Shown here: piece by piece, positions 57,218 through 62,874 of the stretch
Numbering within the stretch: the stretch's first letter is position 1
How the letters are laid out: each line of letters starts with the position of its first letter
Program-made: the position numbers and the translations under genes
Virus record (IMG/VR): IMGVR_UViG_3300009169_000024
Span: 1-62,874 of that record
Length of the DNA: 62,874 nt
Source: a virus
Reading direction: 5' to 3' (one strand)
The notes under the pieces: model-generated
Told to the model about the DNA's origin: nothing
Seen by the model: the letters and a program-made list of their open reading frames with translations, nothing else
The model's database searches: none

Positions 57218-57463
57218 TCACACCTCCTTGCCTTCGGCCTTCGCCTTCTTGAACTGCTCGTCCCACAGATCGCAGAGGTCGATGGTCGCCATCTGTCCGA
57301 ACGCCTGGCCCATCAGAATCCAGAGGATGCGCTTCGCCGTGTCGTCCTTGATCGCATCCCCTCGCTTCTGCTCCCTCACGTAGTCGGCCAATCCCTGAGC
57401 GAAAGGGATCGGGTTGCACGGGAAGCACTCGCTGAACATCGCCAGCTCCAGGTCTGCTCTCAT
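57218..57463 (-). CDS. Hypothetical protein, 81 aa
   Basis: MRADLELAMFSECFPCNPIP, FAQGLADYVREQKRGDAIKD, KRILWILMGQAFGQMATIDL. CxxCxP near the start and helices after. Its binding site GGAGGTGAGGC lies at the end of the long leader hairpin at 57487-57541, whose loop contains the complementary CACCTCC, so translation is probably controlled there. Confidence 0.7.
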   Translation of the reverse strand: MRADLELAMFSECFPCNPIPFAQGLADYVREQKRGDAIKDDTAKRILWILMGQAFGQMATIDLCDLWDEQFKKAKAEGKEV

Positions 57464-57547
57464 GCCTCACCTCCATGGGATTCAGTCTGCCTCGCAGTGG
57501 GAGAGAGAGGAGGTGCAGTGACCCTCTCCCATGCGAGGCAGAACGAA
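57464..57547 (-). promoter_or_regulatory. Long leader hairpin with anti-SD loop
   Basis: CTGCCTCGCAGTGGGAGAG (57487-57505) and CTCTCCCATGCGAGGCAG (57524-57541) pair along 18 bases with one bulge, extended by GATTC/GAATC outside. In the RNA the loop contains CACCTCC, complementary to the SD GGAGGTG of the gene at 57463, and the 5' arm CATGGGA is complementary to TCCCATG just upstream of that SD. The element begins directly after the previous stop. Confidence 0.65.
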
Positions 57548-57871
57548 TCACACTGAGTTCTCTCGATCCATCCAGAGGTACGGGATGCGGTTCACCTCCG
57601 GCGAGAAGTAGCTGTTGCCGGTCTTGCATGTGAACAGGGCGACGACATCCGAGAAGGTGCGGAGCACGCACTTCATGTTGTTCCAGTCGTTGAAGATGTG
57701 AGTGCCGCACTCCCTCACAACCCAGAAGAATGTCTCGTCGTCATCCATCCCATGTACGGATGCCTTGTCATGCCGAGTGAAGTCTTCCTTGTAGTGCGTG
57801 GGCTGGCCGAGCTTCAGCACCTCGATGGTCATCAGTGCGTAGAGGTGATCGCGAACCTGCGGATGGCTCAT
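57548..57871 (-). CDS. Hypothetical protein, 107 aa
   Basis: RDHLYALMTIEVLKLGQPTH, YKEDFTRHDKASVHGMDDDE, FFWVVRECGTHIFNDWNNMK, FSDVVALFTCKTGNSYFSPE. Alpha/beta with several Cys and His. ATG overlaps the previous stop as TGATG with GGAGGTGGAG ahead. Followed by the leader hairpin at 57464. No family recognised. Confidence 0.7.
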   Translation of the reverse strand: MSHPQVRDHLYALMTIEVLKLGQPTHYKEDFTRHDKASVHGMDDDETFFWVVRECGTHIFNDWNNMKCVLRTFSDVVALFTCKTGNSYFSPEVNRIPYLWMDRENSV

Positions 57872-58068
57872 CACTCCACCTCCAGCCCTTCGTTGAGCAG
57901 AACCTGAGCGACACCGGCAGCCATGCGATGATCGACGCAGAGCCGGTAGCGCCCCATCCACTGCCATCCCTCCGTCGCCAGCGTCTCGTCCATCACTCGC
58001 AGTGCGTCCTCGTTCTGCGCTTCGAACACGATGATCGACCCCTCGTTCTCAACCTTGATGTCACACAT
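57871..58068 (-). CDS. Hypothetical protein, 65 aa
   Basis: MCDIKVENEGSIIVFEAQNE, DALRVMDETLATEGWQWMGR, YRLCVDHRMAAGVAQVLLNE. A ferredoxin-like strand-helix-strand-helix order is likely. GGAGGAGGAG site. Unknown role. Confidence 0.68.
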   Translation of the reverse strand: MCDIKVENEGSIIVFEAQNEDALRVMDETLATEGWQWMGRYRLCVDHRMAAGVAQVLLNEGLEVE

Positions 58069-58303
58069 CCTGCTCCTCCTCCTTCATGCCTGGTCCGGGT
58101 GTCATCTTCAGGAAGGTGAGGTTGCCCTTCTTGTCCCAGTCTGCCCACACCGTGGCGACCATCACTCCCTGCCGGTAGAGAATCCATCGGTGCTTGCCCT
58201 GCATGGGGCGGTACTCACGCTGGTAGTATTGCGGCTGGCCCTTGGTCAGCGAGTCGAACAGCTTCCGCAACTGTCGCCGTACTCTCTCCGGCATGTTCAG
58301 CAT
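58061..58303 (-). CDS. Hypothetical basic protein, 80 aa
   Basis: MPERVRRQLRKLFDSLTKGQ, YYQREYRPMQGKHRWILYRQ, GVMVATVWADWDKKGNLTFL. Basic first half followed by a small beta sheet. The SD (GGGGAGAGG) is the end of the 3' arm of the three-armed leader at 58304-58378, so expression should depend on that structure. In-frame GTG upstream lies in the hairpin and is rejected. Confidence 0.7.
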   Translation of the reverse strand: MLNMPERVRRQLRKLFDSLTKGQPQYYQREYRPMQGKHRWILYRQGVMVATVWADWDKKGNLTFLKMTPGPGMKEEEQDV

Positions 58304-58378
58304 GGCCTCTCCCCTCTTTTCTTTCGTCACAAAGTTACGAAAGAAAAGAGGGGAGGAGTCGCCTCCTCCCCTCGTCGA
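58304..58378 (-). promoter_or_regulatory. Three-armed leader element, copy at 58.3 kb
   Basis: In the RNA, GAGGGGAGGA (58348-58357 is its partner; 5' copy from 58364-58373) is followed by loop GGCGAC, then a middle arm TCCTCCCCTCTTTTCTTTCGT, then loop AACTTTGTG, then a 3' arm complementary to the middle arm over 19 perfect bases (58309-58327 with 58337-58355). The 3' arm ends in the SD of the gene at 58303. The 5' arm starts five bases after the previous stop. Middle arm can pair with either side. Confidence 0.75.
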
Positions 58379-58630
58379 TCATCCCCAGTTCTGCAGCCTG
58401 CGGATGAAGCAGTCGCTGCCATGATCGACGTGCCGGATGTTGTACTCGATGCCTCGCTCCTTCAGCACGTCGATGAACAGAGCGGCATCGCAGTCCTCTT
58501 CGAGGAAGACGGCGTTGCCATCCACGTAGCTGAAGCCCGATGGCTTGACGCCGTAGGTCTCCATCATGCGCCGGTCCACTTGGAGCCAGCCATGGCCGGG
58601 GTCGGAATGGAAGGTGAGGGTGAGCATCAT
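58379..58630 (-). CDS. Widespread phage protein, 83 aa
   Basis: DPGHGWLQVDRRMMETYGVK, GFSYVDGNAVFLEEDCDAAL, FIDVLKERGIEYNIRHVDHG. The pattern H(G)HGWL.V......lgi....s.YSY......LEEDCD...F...l is one I recognise from many unrelated phages; it lacks an assigned function. Its stop codon lies five bases upstream of the three-armed leader, so ribosomes finishing here could shift that structure. Confidence 0.78.
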   Translation of the reverse strand: MMLTLTFHSDPGHGWLQVDRRMMETYGVKPSGFSYVDGNAVFLEEDCDAALFIDVLKERGIEYNIRHVDHGSDCFIRRLQNWG

Positions 58631-58863
58631 GGCGCTCCCGCTTCCTGCCTGTCGAGCCTCGCCTCTTCCATGAGTCTCGCTTCCTCATTCTCGGAGAGCG
58701 AGATCAAGGTATTGGCGTGGGTCTTGATGGCCTCTGCTTCAGCGATGATGGCTGAGCAGTCATCCTCGATCAGGCCAGGCCCTGCGTCGAGGATGTCATG
58801 GATCTCGTCCACGCATCGACGCAACCGCCGGGCCTCTGTCCGCAGTCCGCTCTTCGCGCTCAT
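58627..58863 (-). CDS. Hypothetical helical protein, 78 aa
   Basis: EARRLRRCVDEIHDILDAGP, DDCSAIIAEAEAIKTHANTL, NEEARLMEEARLDRQEAGAP. Probably a helical hairpin with coiled-coil character. Starts by TAATG overlap with the gene upstream. Confidence 0.68.
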   Translation of the reverse strand: MSAKSGLRTEARRLRRCVDEIHDILDAGPGLIEDDCSAIIAEAEAIKTHANTLISLSENEEARLMEEARLDRQEAGAP

Positions 58864-59528
58864 TACTTCACCCTCCCTTGGTATGCAGCCTTCACGACGG
58901 CGACCGTGTCATAGTCCTTGGGCGCAGCGTCTGCCACGCGCAGCGGCATGAGCAGCCCGACCAGTTCACCATCCACCTGGAGCTGGATAGGCGCAGCCAC
59001 GTCATGTCGCTTGCACCAATACTCGACGCCAGGGATGAGGTACTCGATCAGCTTCGCCTTGCTCGGGTCGATGGGAACAGGCGGGTCGATCATGCCAGGC
59101 GACGTGAGCAGCACGGCCATCGCCTTGCCAACGCAGACGTTGATCCACTCATCCCTGGTTCCACGCCACAGTTCCGACTTGTCGTTCTTGGCGTTGTCGA
59201 AGATGCGCTCGATACCTTCGAGCCTGACCTTGCCGTTTGCCGCCCCTTCAGTCATGCTCTTGTACGGCGGCTTGCGTTGCAGCGCCGATGCCTTGAGCAG
59301 GATGGTGCCGTCGGTGTACCACCCGCTGCCAGCCGGGGCAGCGTTCCCATCCTGACTCCATGCCTTCCACTTGTCACGCTTGAACTCAGTGAAGCTGATG
59401 CCTGGCTTCGACTCCCGCTCCTCCTCCTGCTCCACCACCTGCGGTGCCGTCGGTTCGTTCGCCATGCCGAGCATCTGCTGCATGCTGCGGATGTCGTTGT
59501 CGATCTGCGCCAGCAATGCCTCACTCAT
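58863..59528 (-). CDS. Hypothetical protein, 221 aa
   Basis: Helical start (LLAQIDNDIRSMQQMLGMAN), acidic linker, then KRDKWKAWSQDGNAAPAGSG, RLEGIERIFDNAKNDKSELW, WINVCVGKAMAVLLTSPGMI and a C-terminal CKRHDVAAPIQLQVDGELVG. Among the longest right-arm genes. No recognised domain; composition is soluble alpha/beta. Confidence 0.7.
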   Translation of the reverse strand: MSEALLAQIDNDIRSMQQMLGMANEPTAPQVVEQEEERESKPGISFTEFKRDKWKAWSQDGNAAPAGSGWYTDGTILLKASALQRKPPYKSMTEGAANGKVRLEGIERIFDNAKNDKSELWRGTRDEWINVCVGKAMAVLLTSPGMIDPPVPIDPSKAKLIEYLIPGVEYWCKRHDVAAPIQLQVDGELVGLLMPLRVADAAPKDYDTVAVVKAAYQGRVK

Positions 59529-59871
59529 TCGATGCCTCCTTGTCCAGCCGATCCATGTCGAGCATGGTCATGTCGTCGAGCCGTCCGTACTCTGCGTAGT
59601 AGACGCAGTCATCGCACACTTCGTAGCCATCCTGCGCTTGCTTCTCGGCCTCGTTCCATCCAGCGCACAGCGTCCTGTTGCCGCCGAGGTATGAGCCGCA
59701 GCATGAGCAGCCAGCGCTTGAGAAGTAGGGCTCTCCATAGATGGAGTCGGGGTCATCCTGTGCGCCGAGGTTGCGGAGCCCTTCCTTCTCGAAGAAGTCT
59801 GCGACTCGCCGCTCATACTCGGCGTACCACTTCGAGTTGCGAGGCATGTCGTCCCACTCATGTGTGTCCAT
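59521..59871 (-). CDS. Conserved phage zinc protein, 116 aa
   Basis: PYFSSAGCSCCGSYLGGNRT, CAGWNEAEKQAQDGYEVCDD, CVYYAEYGR gives a four-to-six cysteine zinc module (about 50-95) in the order 'PCd.C.S.lgG.R......y.vC.DC..y..ng' that I recognise from phages of several hosts. N-terminal helix YAEYERRVADFFEKEGL. Function unknown. ATG overlaps previous stop as TGATG. Confidence 0.75.
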   Translation of the reverse strand: MDTHEWDDMPRNSKWYAEYERRVADFFEKEGLRNLGAQDDPDSIYGEPYFSSAGCSCCGSYLGGNRTLCAGWNEAEKQAQDGYEVCDDCVYYAEYGRLDDMTMLDMDRLDKEASNE

Positions 59872-60281
59872 CACTCGCCTCCCATGTCTGGGATGTGGCC
59901 GAACACTGCGTTGTAGACGCCCGGCTCAATCGCTGCCTTCCTGTACCTGAGCGTCCTCGCCAGCATGTCCTCGTTGGTGATGACCTTGCCGACAGCCTCC
60001 TCCTTCAGCACCACCCACCTGCCAGTGGGATAGGCACCGTTCGCCATGGGAGGCAGGCCAGTGTGGTTCGGGGTGTCCGTCGCCTCGAAGAACTGGATGC
60101 CCTGCGCCATCTGCTCTGCGCACTTGGCGCATGGCTCGTAGCTGACGCATGCCCGGCGTGGTGCCTCGGCGTCGTCCTTCAGCCTGCCCAGCAGCAGCAC
60201 CGTGCCATCGTCCTCGCCGCACCAGAAGCACACTCCGAGCGATGGGTTCACGCCGTGCTTTTGTGACAGTCGGATGCTCAT
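59871..60281 (-). CDS. Conserved phage zinc-ribbon protein, 136 aa
   Basis: MSIRLSQKHGVNPSLGVCFW, CGEDDGTVLLLGRLKDD, YEPCAKCAEQMAQGIQFFE has two cysteine pairs and is a strikingly conserved opening in many phages (SIRLS.KHGvNPs...CfwCGe..gi.LlG). The remainder, about 70 residues, is beta-rich (TGRWVVLKEEAVGKVI). Uncharacterised. GGAGG site. Confidence 0.8.
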   Translation of the reverse strand: MSIRLSQKHGVNPSLGVCFWCGEDDGTVLLLGRLKDDAEAPRRACVSYEPCAKCAEQMAQGIQFFEATDTPNHTGLPPMANGAYPTGRWVVLKEEAVGKVITNEDMLARTLRYRKAAIEPGVYNAVFGHIPDMGGE

Positions 60282-60502
60282 GGCTTGCCTCCTTCTTTCG
60301 GCAGCGTCGGGATGCTGAGATGCCCGCAGTCGTTGCCCTCCTGGTCACTGTCCACCCACACCACCACGCCACCACCCTTCATGCCTGGCTTGGTGAGCAC
60401 CAGCCCGAAGGACTCACCGCTCGGCGTGAGTACCGAATCCGCAATGGTGTAGCCGATCAGCTTCTTCGCCTGCTCCGCTTCCCACTCGGCGTTGTGGCTC
60501 AT
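60278..60502 (-). CDS. Hypothetical protein, 74 aa
   Basis: AEWEAEQAKKLIGYTIADSV, LTPSGESFGLVLTKPGMKGG, VVVWVDSDQEGNDCGHLSI. It follows the small beta fold 'i.g..I......s.dge.fGl.l..p.g....v.v..D.EGNgpG.l' seen in phage proteins of unknown role. Ends GGKP, its codons giving the next SD. Confidence 0.72.
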   Translation of the reverse strand: MSHNAEWEAEQAKKLIGYTIADSVLTPSGESFGLVLTKPGMKGGGVVVWVDSDQEGNDCGHLSIPTLPKEGGKP

Positions 60503-60505
60503 GGC

Positions 60506-60796
60506 TCACCTCCCATCCAGCAGGCCGAGTTGCTCAGCAGCGTAGGCGATACCACCTTCGATGAAGGGAGCGGCGAGACGGATGAATTCGTTGAAGGTTC
60601 CGTCCTCAATCTCCGAGTGGAGGAATGCCTCCTCCAACCTTGACGCTGCCAGCCTGCCGTTCTCGTGGCTACGCAGAGCGACGGCGACAATGCAGTAGAT
60701 GACACCCATCATCGGCTCGTCTCCATCCTCACGGCAGTAGCTGTCGATGTTGCGCTTGTCGAGTTCGCCTCGGAGCATGTGGATGAAGTCGCTCAT
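60506..60796 (-). CDS. Hypothetical helical protein, 96 aa
   Basis: MSDFIHMLRGELDKRNIDSY, MMGVIYCIVAVALRSHENGR, LEEAFLHSEIEDGTFNEFIR, APFIEGGIAYAAEQLGLL. A mostly helical soluble protein with a hydrophobic centre. AAGGAGGGG site. Unknown. Confidence 0.68.
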   Translation of the reverse strand: MSDFIHMLRGELDKRNIDSYCREDGDEPMMGVIYCIVAVALRSHENGRLAASRLEEAFLHSEIEDGTFNEFIRLAAPFIEGGIAYAAEQLGLLDGR

Positions 60797-61032
60797 GTCC
60801 CCTCCTTCACGTCTGCTCTCCAGCCATCCGGCGCTTTGATCTTCTCGATCTCAGCGAACAGCGGGAACAGGCTGTCCCTCAAGTAGCGCATGTCTGAGAT
60901 GTTGCTCTCCTCCCTGTGCGGTGGCTGAACCTCCATCATCGTGTCGATGGCAACGCACAGCGCCTGCCCCATGATGTACTGACCCCTCATCGAGTTGAGA
61001 AACCGGATCGCCGCTTCCCGAGTCTCGTCCAT
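60793..61032 (-). CDS. Conserved phage helical protein, 79 aa
   Basis: EAAIRFLNSMRGQYIMGQAL, CVAIDTMMEVQPPHREESNI, SDMRYLRDSLFPLFAEIEKI. The pattern 'RGqyIigQAL..ai......p...E.SNi.DM..L' recurs in phages, function unknown. Start ATG has AAGGAGG, the end of the leader hairpin. An in-frame ATG at 61113 with its own SD (AAGGAG) would add 27 residues encoded by the hairpin itself; judged regulatory rather than protein-coding. Confidence 0.72.
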   Translation of the reverse strand: MDETREAAIRFLNSMRGQYIMGQALCVAIDTMMEVQPPHREESNISDMRYLRDSLFPLFAEIEKIKAPDGWRADVKEGT

Positions 61033-61116
61033 GCTGCGCCTCCTTTCCCTTCCCTTATCGCTCTCACAAAGTGTGAGCGATAAGGGAAGGGAAGGCCGTC
61101 GCCTTCCCTCCATGCC
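61033..61116 (-). promoter_or_regulatory. Three-armed leader element, copy at 61.05 kb
   Basis: RNA order: GGGAAGGC (61101-61108), loop GACG, complement GCCTTCCC continuing as a 19-base middle arm TTCCCTTCCCTTATCGCTC, loop ACACTTTGTGA, and a perfect 19-base 3' arm (61045-61063 with 61075-61093), then AAAGGAGG of the gene at 61032. Loops GGCGAC and ACTTTGTG match those of the 58.3-kb copy while the stems are entirely different in sequence. Starts eight bases after the upstream stop. Confidence 0.75.
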
Positions 61117-61413
61117 TCACTCCTTCTCAATGTATATCCAGTCGAGGCACTCATGGCAGTAGCCATGATCTGCGATGTGCGTCTTGGCAGCAGCCCCAGT
61201 ATCCACACTGTGGCAGCGAGGACACTCAACCTCCTCCGGGTTGTCCTCTGCCACGTCGAGCATGGCATCGAGCAGATGGATGACGCCTTCAAGCGCCAGC
61301 CATGACTCGCCACCCTGGACGAAGATGCGCTCCAGTTCCAGCAATGCATCCCGCTGCTCCCTGAGCAGGGCAACGTCCACGTTCGGCACGGTGATGGTGA
61401 TGCCTTCACTCAT
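61117..61413 (-). CDS. Hypothetical protein with zinc motif, 98 aa
   Basis: MSEGITITVPNVDVALLREQ, RDALLELERIFVQGGESWLA, then CPRCHSVDTGAAAKTHIADH and CHECLDWI. N-terminal two-thirds is helical; the C-terminal pair of CxxC motifs with His suggests a zinc ribbon. GGAGG site. Followed by the three-armed leader. Confidence 0.72.
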   Translation of the reverse strand: MSEGITITVPNVDVALLREQRDALLELERIFVQGGESWLALEGVIHLLDAMLDVAEDNPEEVECPRCHSVDTGAAAKTHIADHGYCHECLDWIYIEKE

Positions 61414-62170
61414 AGTGGGGCCTCCTCGTCGGGTATCCCTGCCCAGGCTGGAGCTGGATGCGTACCCTGTACTCGCCGTCGCTGTTGGTGTGGTACATGG
61501 ATGGCCGACCCTCGTTGCTGAACTCGCCGCCCTCCAGGAATCGGGCCAGCATGTACGCATCCTGCAGGCATGACACTGGGTACACCCGCTCGATGCTGCC
61601 CACTATGTACCACCAGCCGCCCTCCTCCGGCCCGCCGTATGCCTGGTCCTCCAGGTAGACGTTGACGAACAGCTGAGTCACGCCGTCAGCCATCCGCTCG
61701 GCGCACTCGGGACACAGCGTCACTCGCAATGGCTCGGCATCCATCGGCAGCGCCTTGCTGTACACCTCCCAGGCATGGAAGGTGGGGGTGCCATCGTCGA
61801 GGAAGTAGTCCAGCCAGTCGAACTCTCCGTCGCCCGGCTCCTCCTTGTCATCGGGCCGCTCCTTCAGGCATGCCTCGCAGATGTCGTGCCGCATCATGTG
61901 AGGCATCGAGTACATCAAGTGCCGCTCCCCGATCTTCTCGATCCAGTGCGCAGGCTCGGACTCGATGTCATCGAGCACCACCTCGTTGGCGAATGCCAAC
62001 AGGTTCAGCGCCCCGCTCTCATCCCTGTAGCCCGCCGCTGCCTCGCCGTCGTACCGGATCTCATGCCATGTCTGGCATGCCTGGCACCACCACTCGACCA
62101 CCGTGTCCATGGTGCCGTCGTCGCACAGCCGCACATCCTGGACACCAACCTTGACCTGGTCAATCCTCAT
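61406..62170 (-). CDS. Multi-zinc-motif phage protein, 254 aa
   Basis: CxxC pairs occur at WWCQACQTWHEI (about 28-39), HDICEACLKE (about 95-104) and LCPECAERMADG (about 152-163), with beta regions between them (LRVTLCPECAER; RVRIQLQPGQGYPTR). The repeated 'C..C' plus 'H.w' units look like tandem zinc ribbons. No enzyme motif seen. GGAGGTGAG site; overlaps the previous gene by 11 bases. Confidence 0.7.
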   Translation of the reverse strand: MRIDQVKVGVQDVRLCDDGTMDTVVEWWCQACQTWHEIRYDGEAAAGYRDESGALNLLAFANEVVLDDIESEPAHWIEKIGERHLMYSMPHMMRHDICEACLKERPDDKEEPGDGEFDWLDYFLDDGTPTFHAWEVYSKALPMDAEPLRVTLCPECAERMADGVTQLFVNVYLEDQAYGGPEEGGWWYIVGSIERVYPVSCLQDAYMLARFLEGGEFSNEGRPSMYHTNSDGEYRVRIQLQPGQGYPTRRPHYE

Positions 62171-62399
62171 GACTCACCTCCACAGCAGAGTCGATTCGCT
62201 CCGTGATGTCGATGATGACGAAGCGCAACAGCCGATGCTTGTCCGCCCACTCCCTGTTCATGCGATCCACGCCCGACGCCATGTCTCGGCAGTACCCGAG
62301 ATCCGCAGCCTTGCATGACAGGTCGAGCCACTCCTCGTCCGGGTCGAACGGCATGCCTCGCACTGGACACCACATGGACAGGCTCAGGGGCTCAGGCAT
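62160..62399 (-). CDS. Hypothetical protein, 79 aa
   Basis: MPEPLSLSMWCPVRGMPFDP, LDLSCKAADLGYCRDMASGV, KHRLLRFVIIDITERIDSAV. Three cysteines and a central helix. GGGAGGCGAG site. Ends inside the following gene. Unknown. Confidence 0.66.
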   Translation of the reverse strand: MPEPLSLSMWCPVRGMPFDPDEEWLDLSCKAADLGYCRDMASGVDRMNREWADKHRLLRFVIIDITERIDSAVEVSHED

Positions 62400-62625
62400 T
62401 GCTCGCCTCCCTCTCGACCGCCTTCTCCAGACATGAGGCGGCGTACTCCAGCCGCTTGCACAGATCCTCCAGACTGACGATGGTCTGCCGAATCATCGCC
62501 ACCTTCACGCTGCCATGGAAAGAGCCGACCGAAGTCAGCATCTCGCGCACCCGTTGCAGGTTGTCCTTGCCGTTCGCCGCCGCCGAGTCAGCCCGCTCCT
62601 CATAGACATCAGTCGATCCGCTCAT
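62392..62625 (-). CDS. Hypothetical helical protein, 77 aa
   Basis: YEERADSAAANGKDNLQRVR, EMLTSVGSFHGSVKVAMIRQ, LEDLCKRLEYAASCLEKAVE. Helical, with heptad-like spacing at the C-terminus. GGAGGAGGTG precedes the ATG. A longer in-frame start at 62766 would translate the upstream zinc gene in the wrong frame and is rejected. Confidence 0.66.
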   Translation of the reverse strand: MSGSTDVYEERADSAAANGKDNLQRVREMLTSVGSFHGSVKVAMIRQTIVSLEDLCKRLEYAASCLEKAVEREASNA

Positions 62626-62737
62626 CGAACACCTCCTCCAATTCCTCGAAGTCAGGGTCGCCATACTCGCTCGGCATCTCGACGCCACAGTGACCGCACC
62701 ATTCGGGCGGACCCTCCCAGTAGACATCGCATCCCAC
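62609..62737 (-). CDS. Small CxxC phage protein with unclear start
   Basis: The frame encodes WNIVGCDVYWEGPPEWCGHC then GVEMPSEYGDPDFEELEEVF, which reads as a real protein ('PEWCGHCG.eMP.eYGDPd' is familiar from phages). It remains open upstream to 62797, but contains no ATG before the GTG used here. The only good SD-ATG (GGAGGTCAGGC, ATG at 62766) is one base out of frame. The true N-terminus is probably 10-19 residues longer. Confidence 0.5.
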   Translation of the reverse strand: MGCDVYWEGPPEWCGHCGVEMPSEYGDPDFEELEEVFDERID

Positions 62738-62797
62738 GATGTTCCACTGCGGGTCGCTCCTCTCATGCCTGACCTCCAGTCGATCCGTCCCTTCGGT

Positions 62798-62874
62798 TCA
62801 TCCGTCCCTTCGAGATTCCCGCTCGCTCAGCACGTTCTGGTATTCCTGCACGATGGCCGGGTCGTAGCGCATGA
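62798..62874 (-). CDS. C-terminal end of a gene cut by the right edge
   Basis: MRYDPAIVQEYQNVLSERES then RRDG and a stop. The visible part is a charged helix. The ATG at 62873 may be internal; the gene probably begins beyond the window. If the window ends join, an in-frame stop lies about 15 codons further upstream and this ATG becomes the first possible start. Confidence 0.45.
   Translation of the reverse strand, partial: MRYDPAIVQEYQNVLSERESRRDG

Overview
The window carries most or all of the genome of a GC-rich tailed double-stranded DNA phage. Terminase, a P22/N4-like portal, scaffold, capsid, a propeller-type tail hub, a very large fibre and a set of internal ejection proteins (one of 2,988 residues) point to a podovirus-like virion. 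The ejection proteins and a candidate lipoprotein suggest a Gram-negative host with a high-GC genome; this is inference. No integrase, tRNA or CRISPR array was recognised, so a strictly lytic phage is the simplest reading, although one small XRE-type regulator is present.

Layout. (1) 1-982: a gene start running off the left edge, a small leftward gene, and a 600-base divergent control region packed with palindromes. (2) 983-3588, rightward: a helix-turn-helix protein, a replication initiator with an origin-like iteron block inside its own gene, and a DnaB-type helicase. (3) 3756-9438, leftward: about 20 short, mostly overlapping genes of unknown function, several zinc-binding, with an amplified gene family around 6.6-7.9 kb. 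(4) 9564-48962, rightward: two winged-helix-like genes, then the late block. The late block runs in order: TerS, a TerL split in two by another gene, two paralogous small proteins, portal, scaffold, major capsid protein, head-tail and tail proteins, a 2,106-residue fibre, a membrane protein, an M15 peptidase, a GNAT protein, ejection proteins and a holin. Two strong hairpin terminators follow. (5) 49111-62874, leftward: a candidate annealing protein, a YqaJ/Cas4-like exonuclease, an XRE regulator, a nuclease, and some 30 short genes that run off the right edge.

How it works together. Region 2 supplies replication and region 5 recombination. Region 4 is driven by a promoter whose -35 box sits in a perfect palindrome. 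Regions 3 and 5 look like early host-takeover operons in which nearly every gene overlaps the next by ATGA or TAATG, implying translational coupling. Where the genes of region 5 do not overlap, the gaps hold long hairpins that would hide the next ribosome binding site.

Most notable signals: a family of three-armed intercistronic RNA elements (39-117, 58304-58378, 61033-61116, with a relative at 57464-57547); helically phased GTTAC/GTAAC boxes in three clusters around the replication initiator; and a large terminase broken into ATPase and nuclease genes by a Pro/Gly/Gln-rich gene, all three in one reading frame. All functional calls rest on reading motifs by eye; no database search was run.
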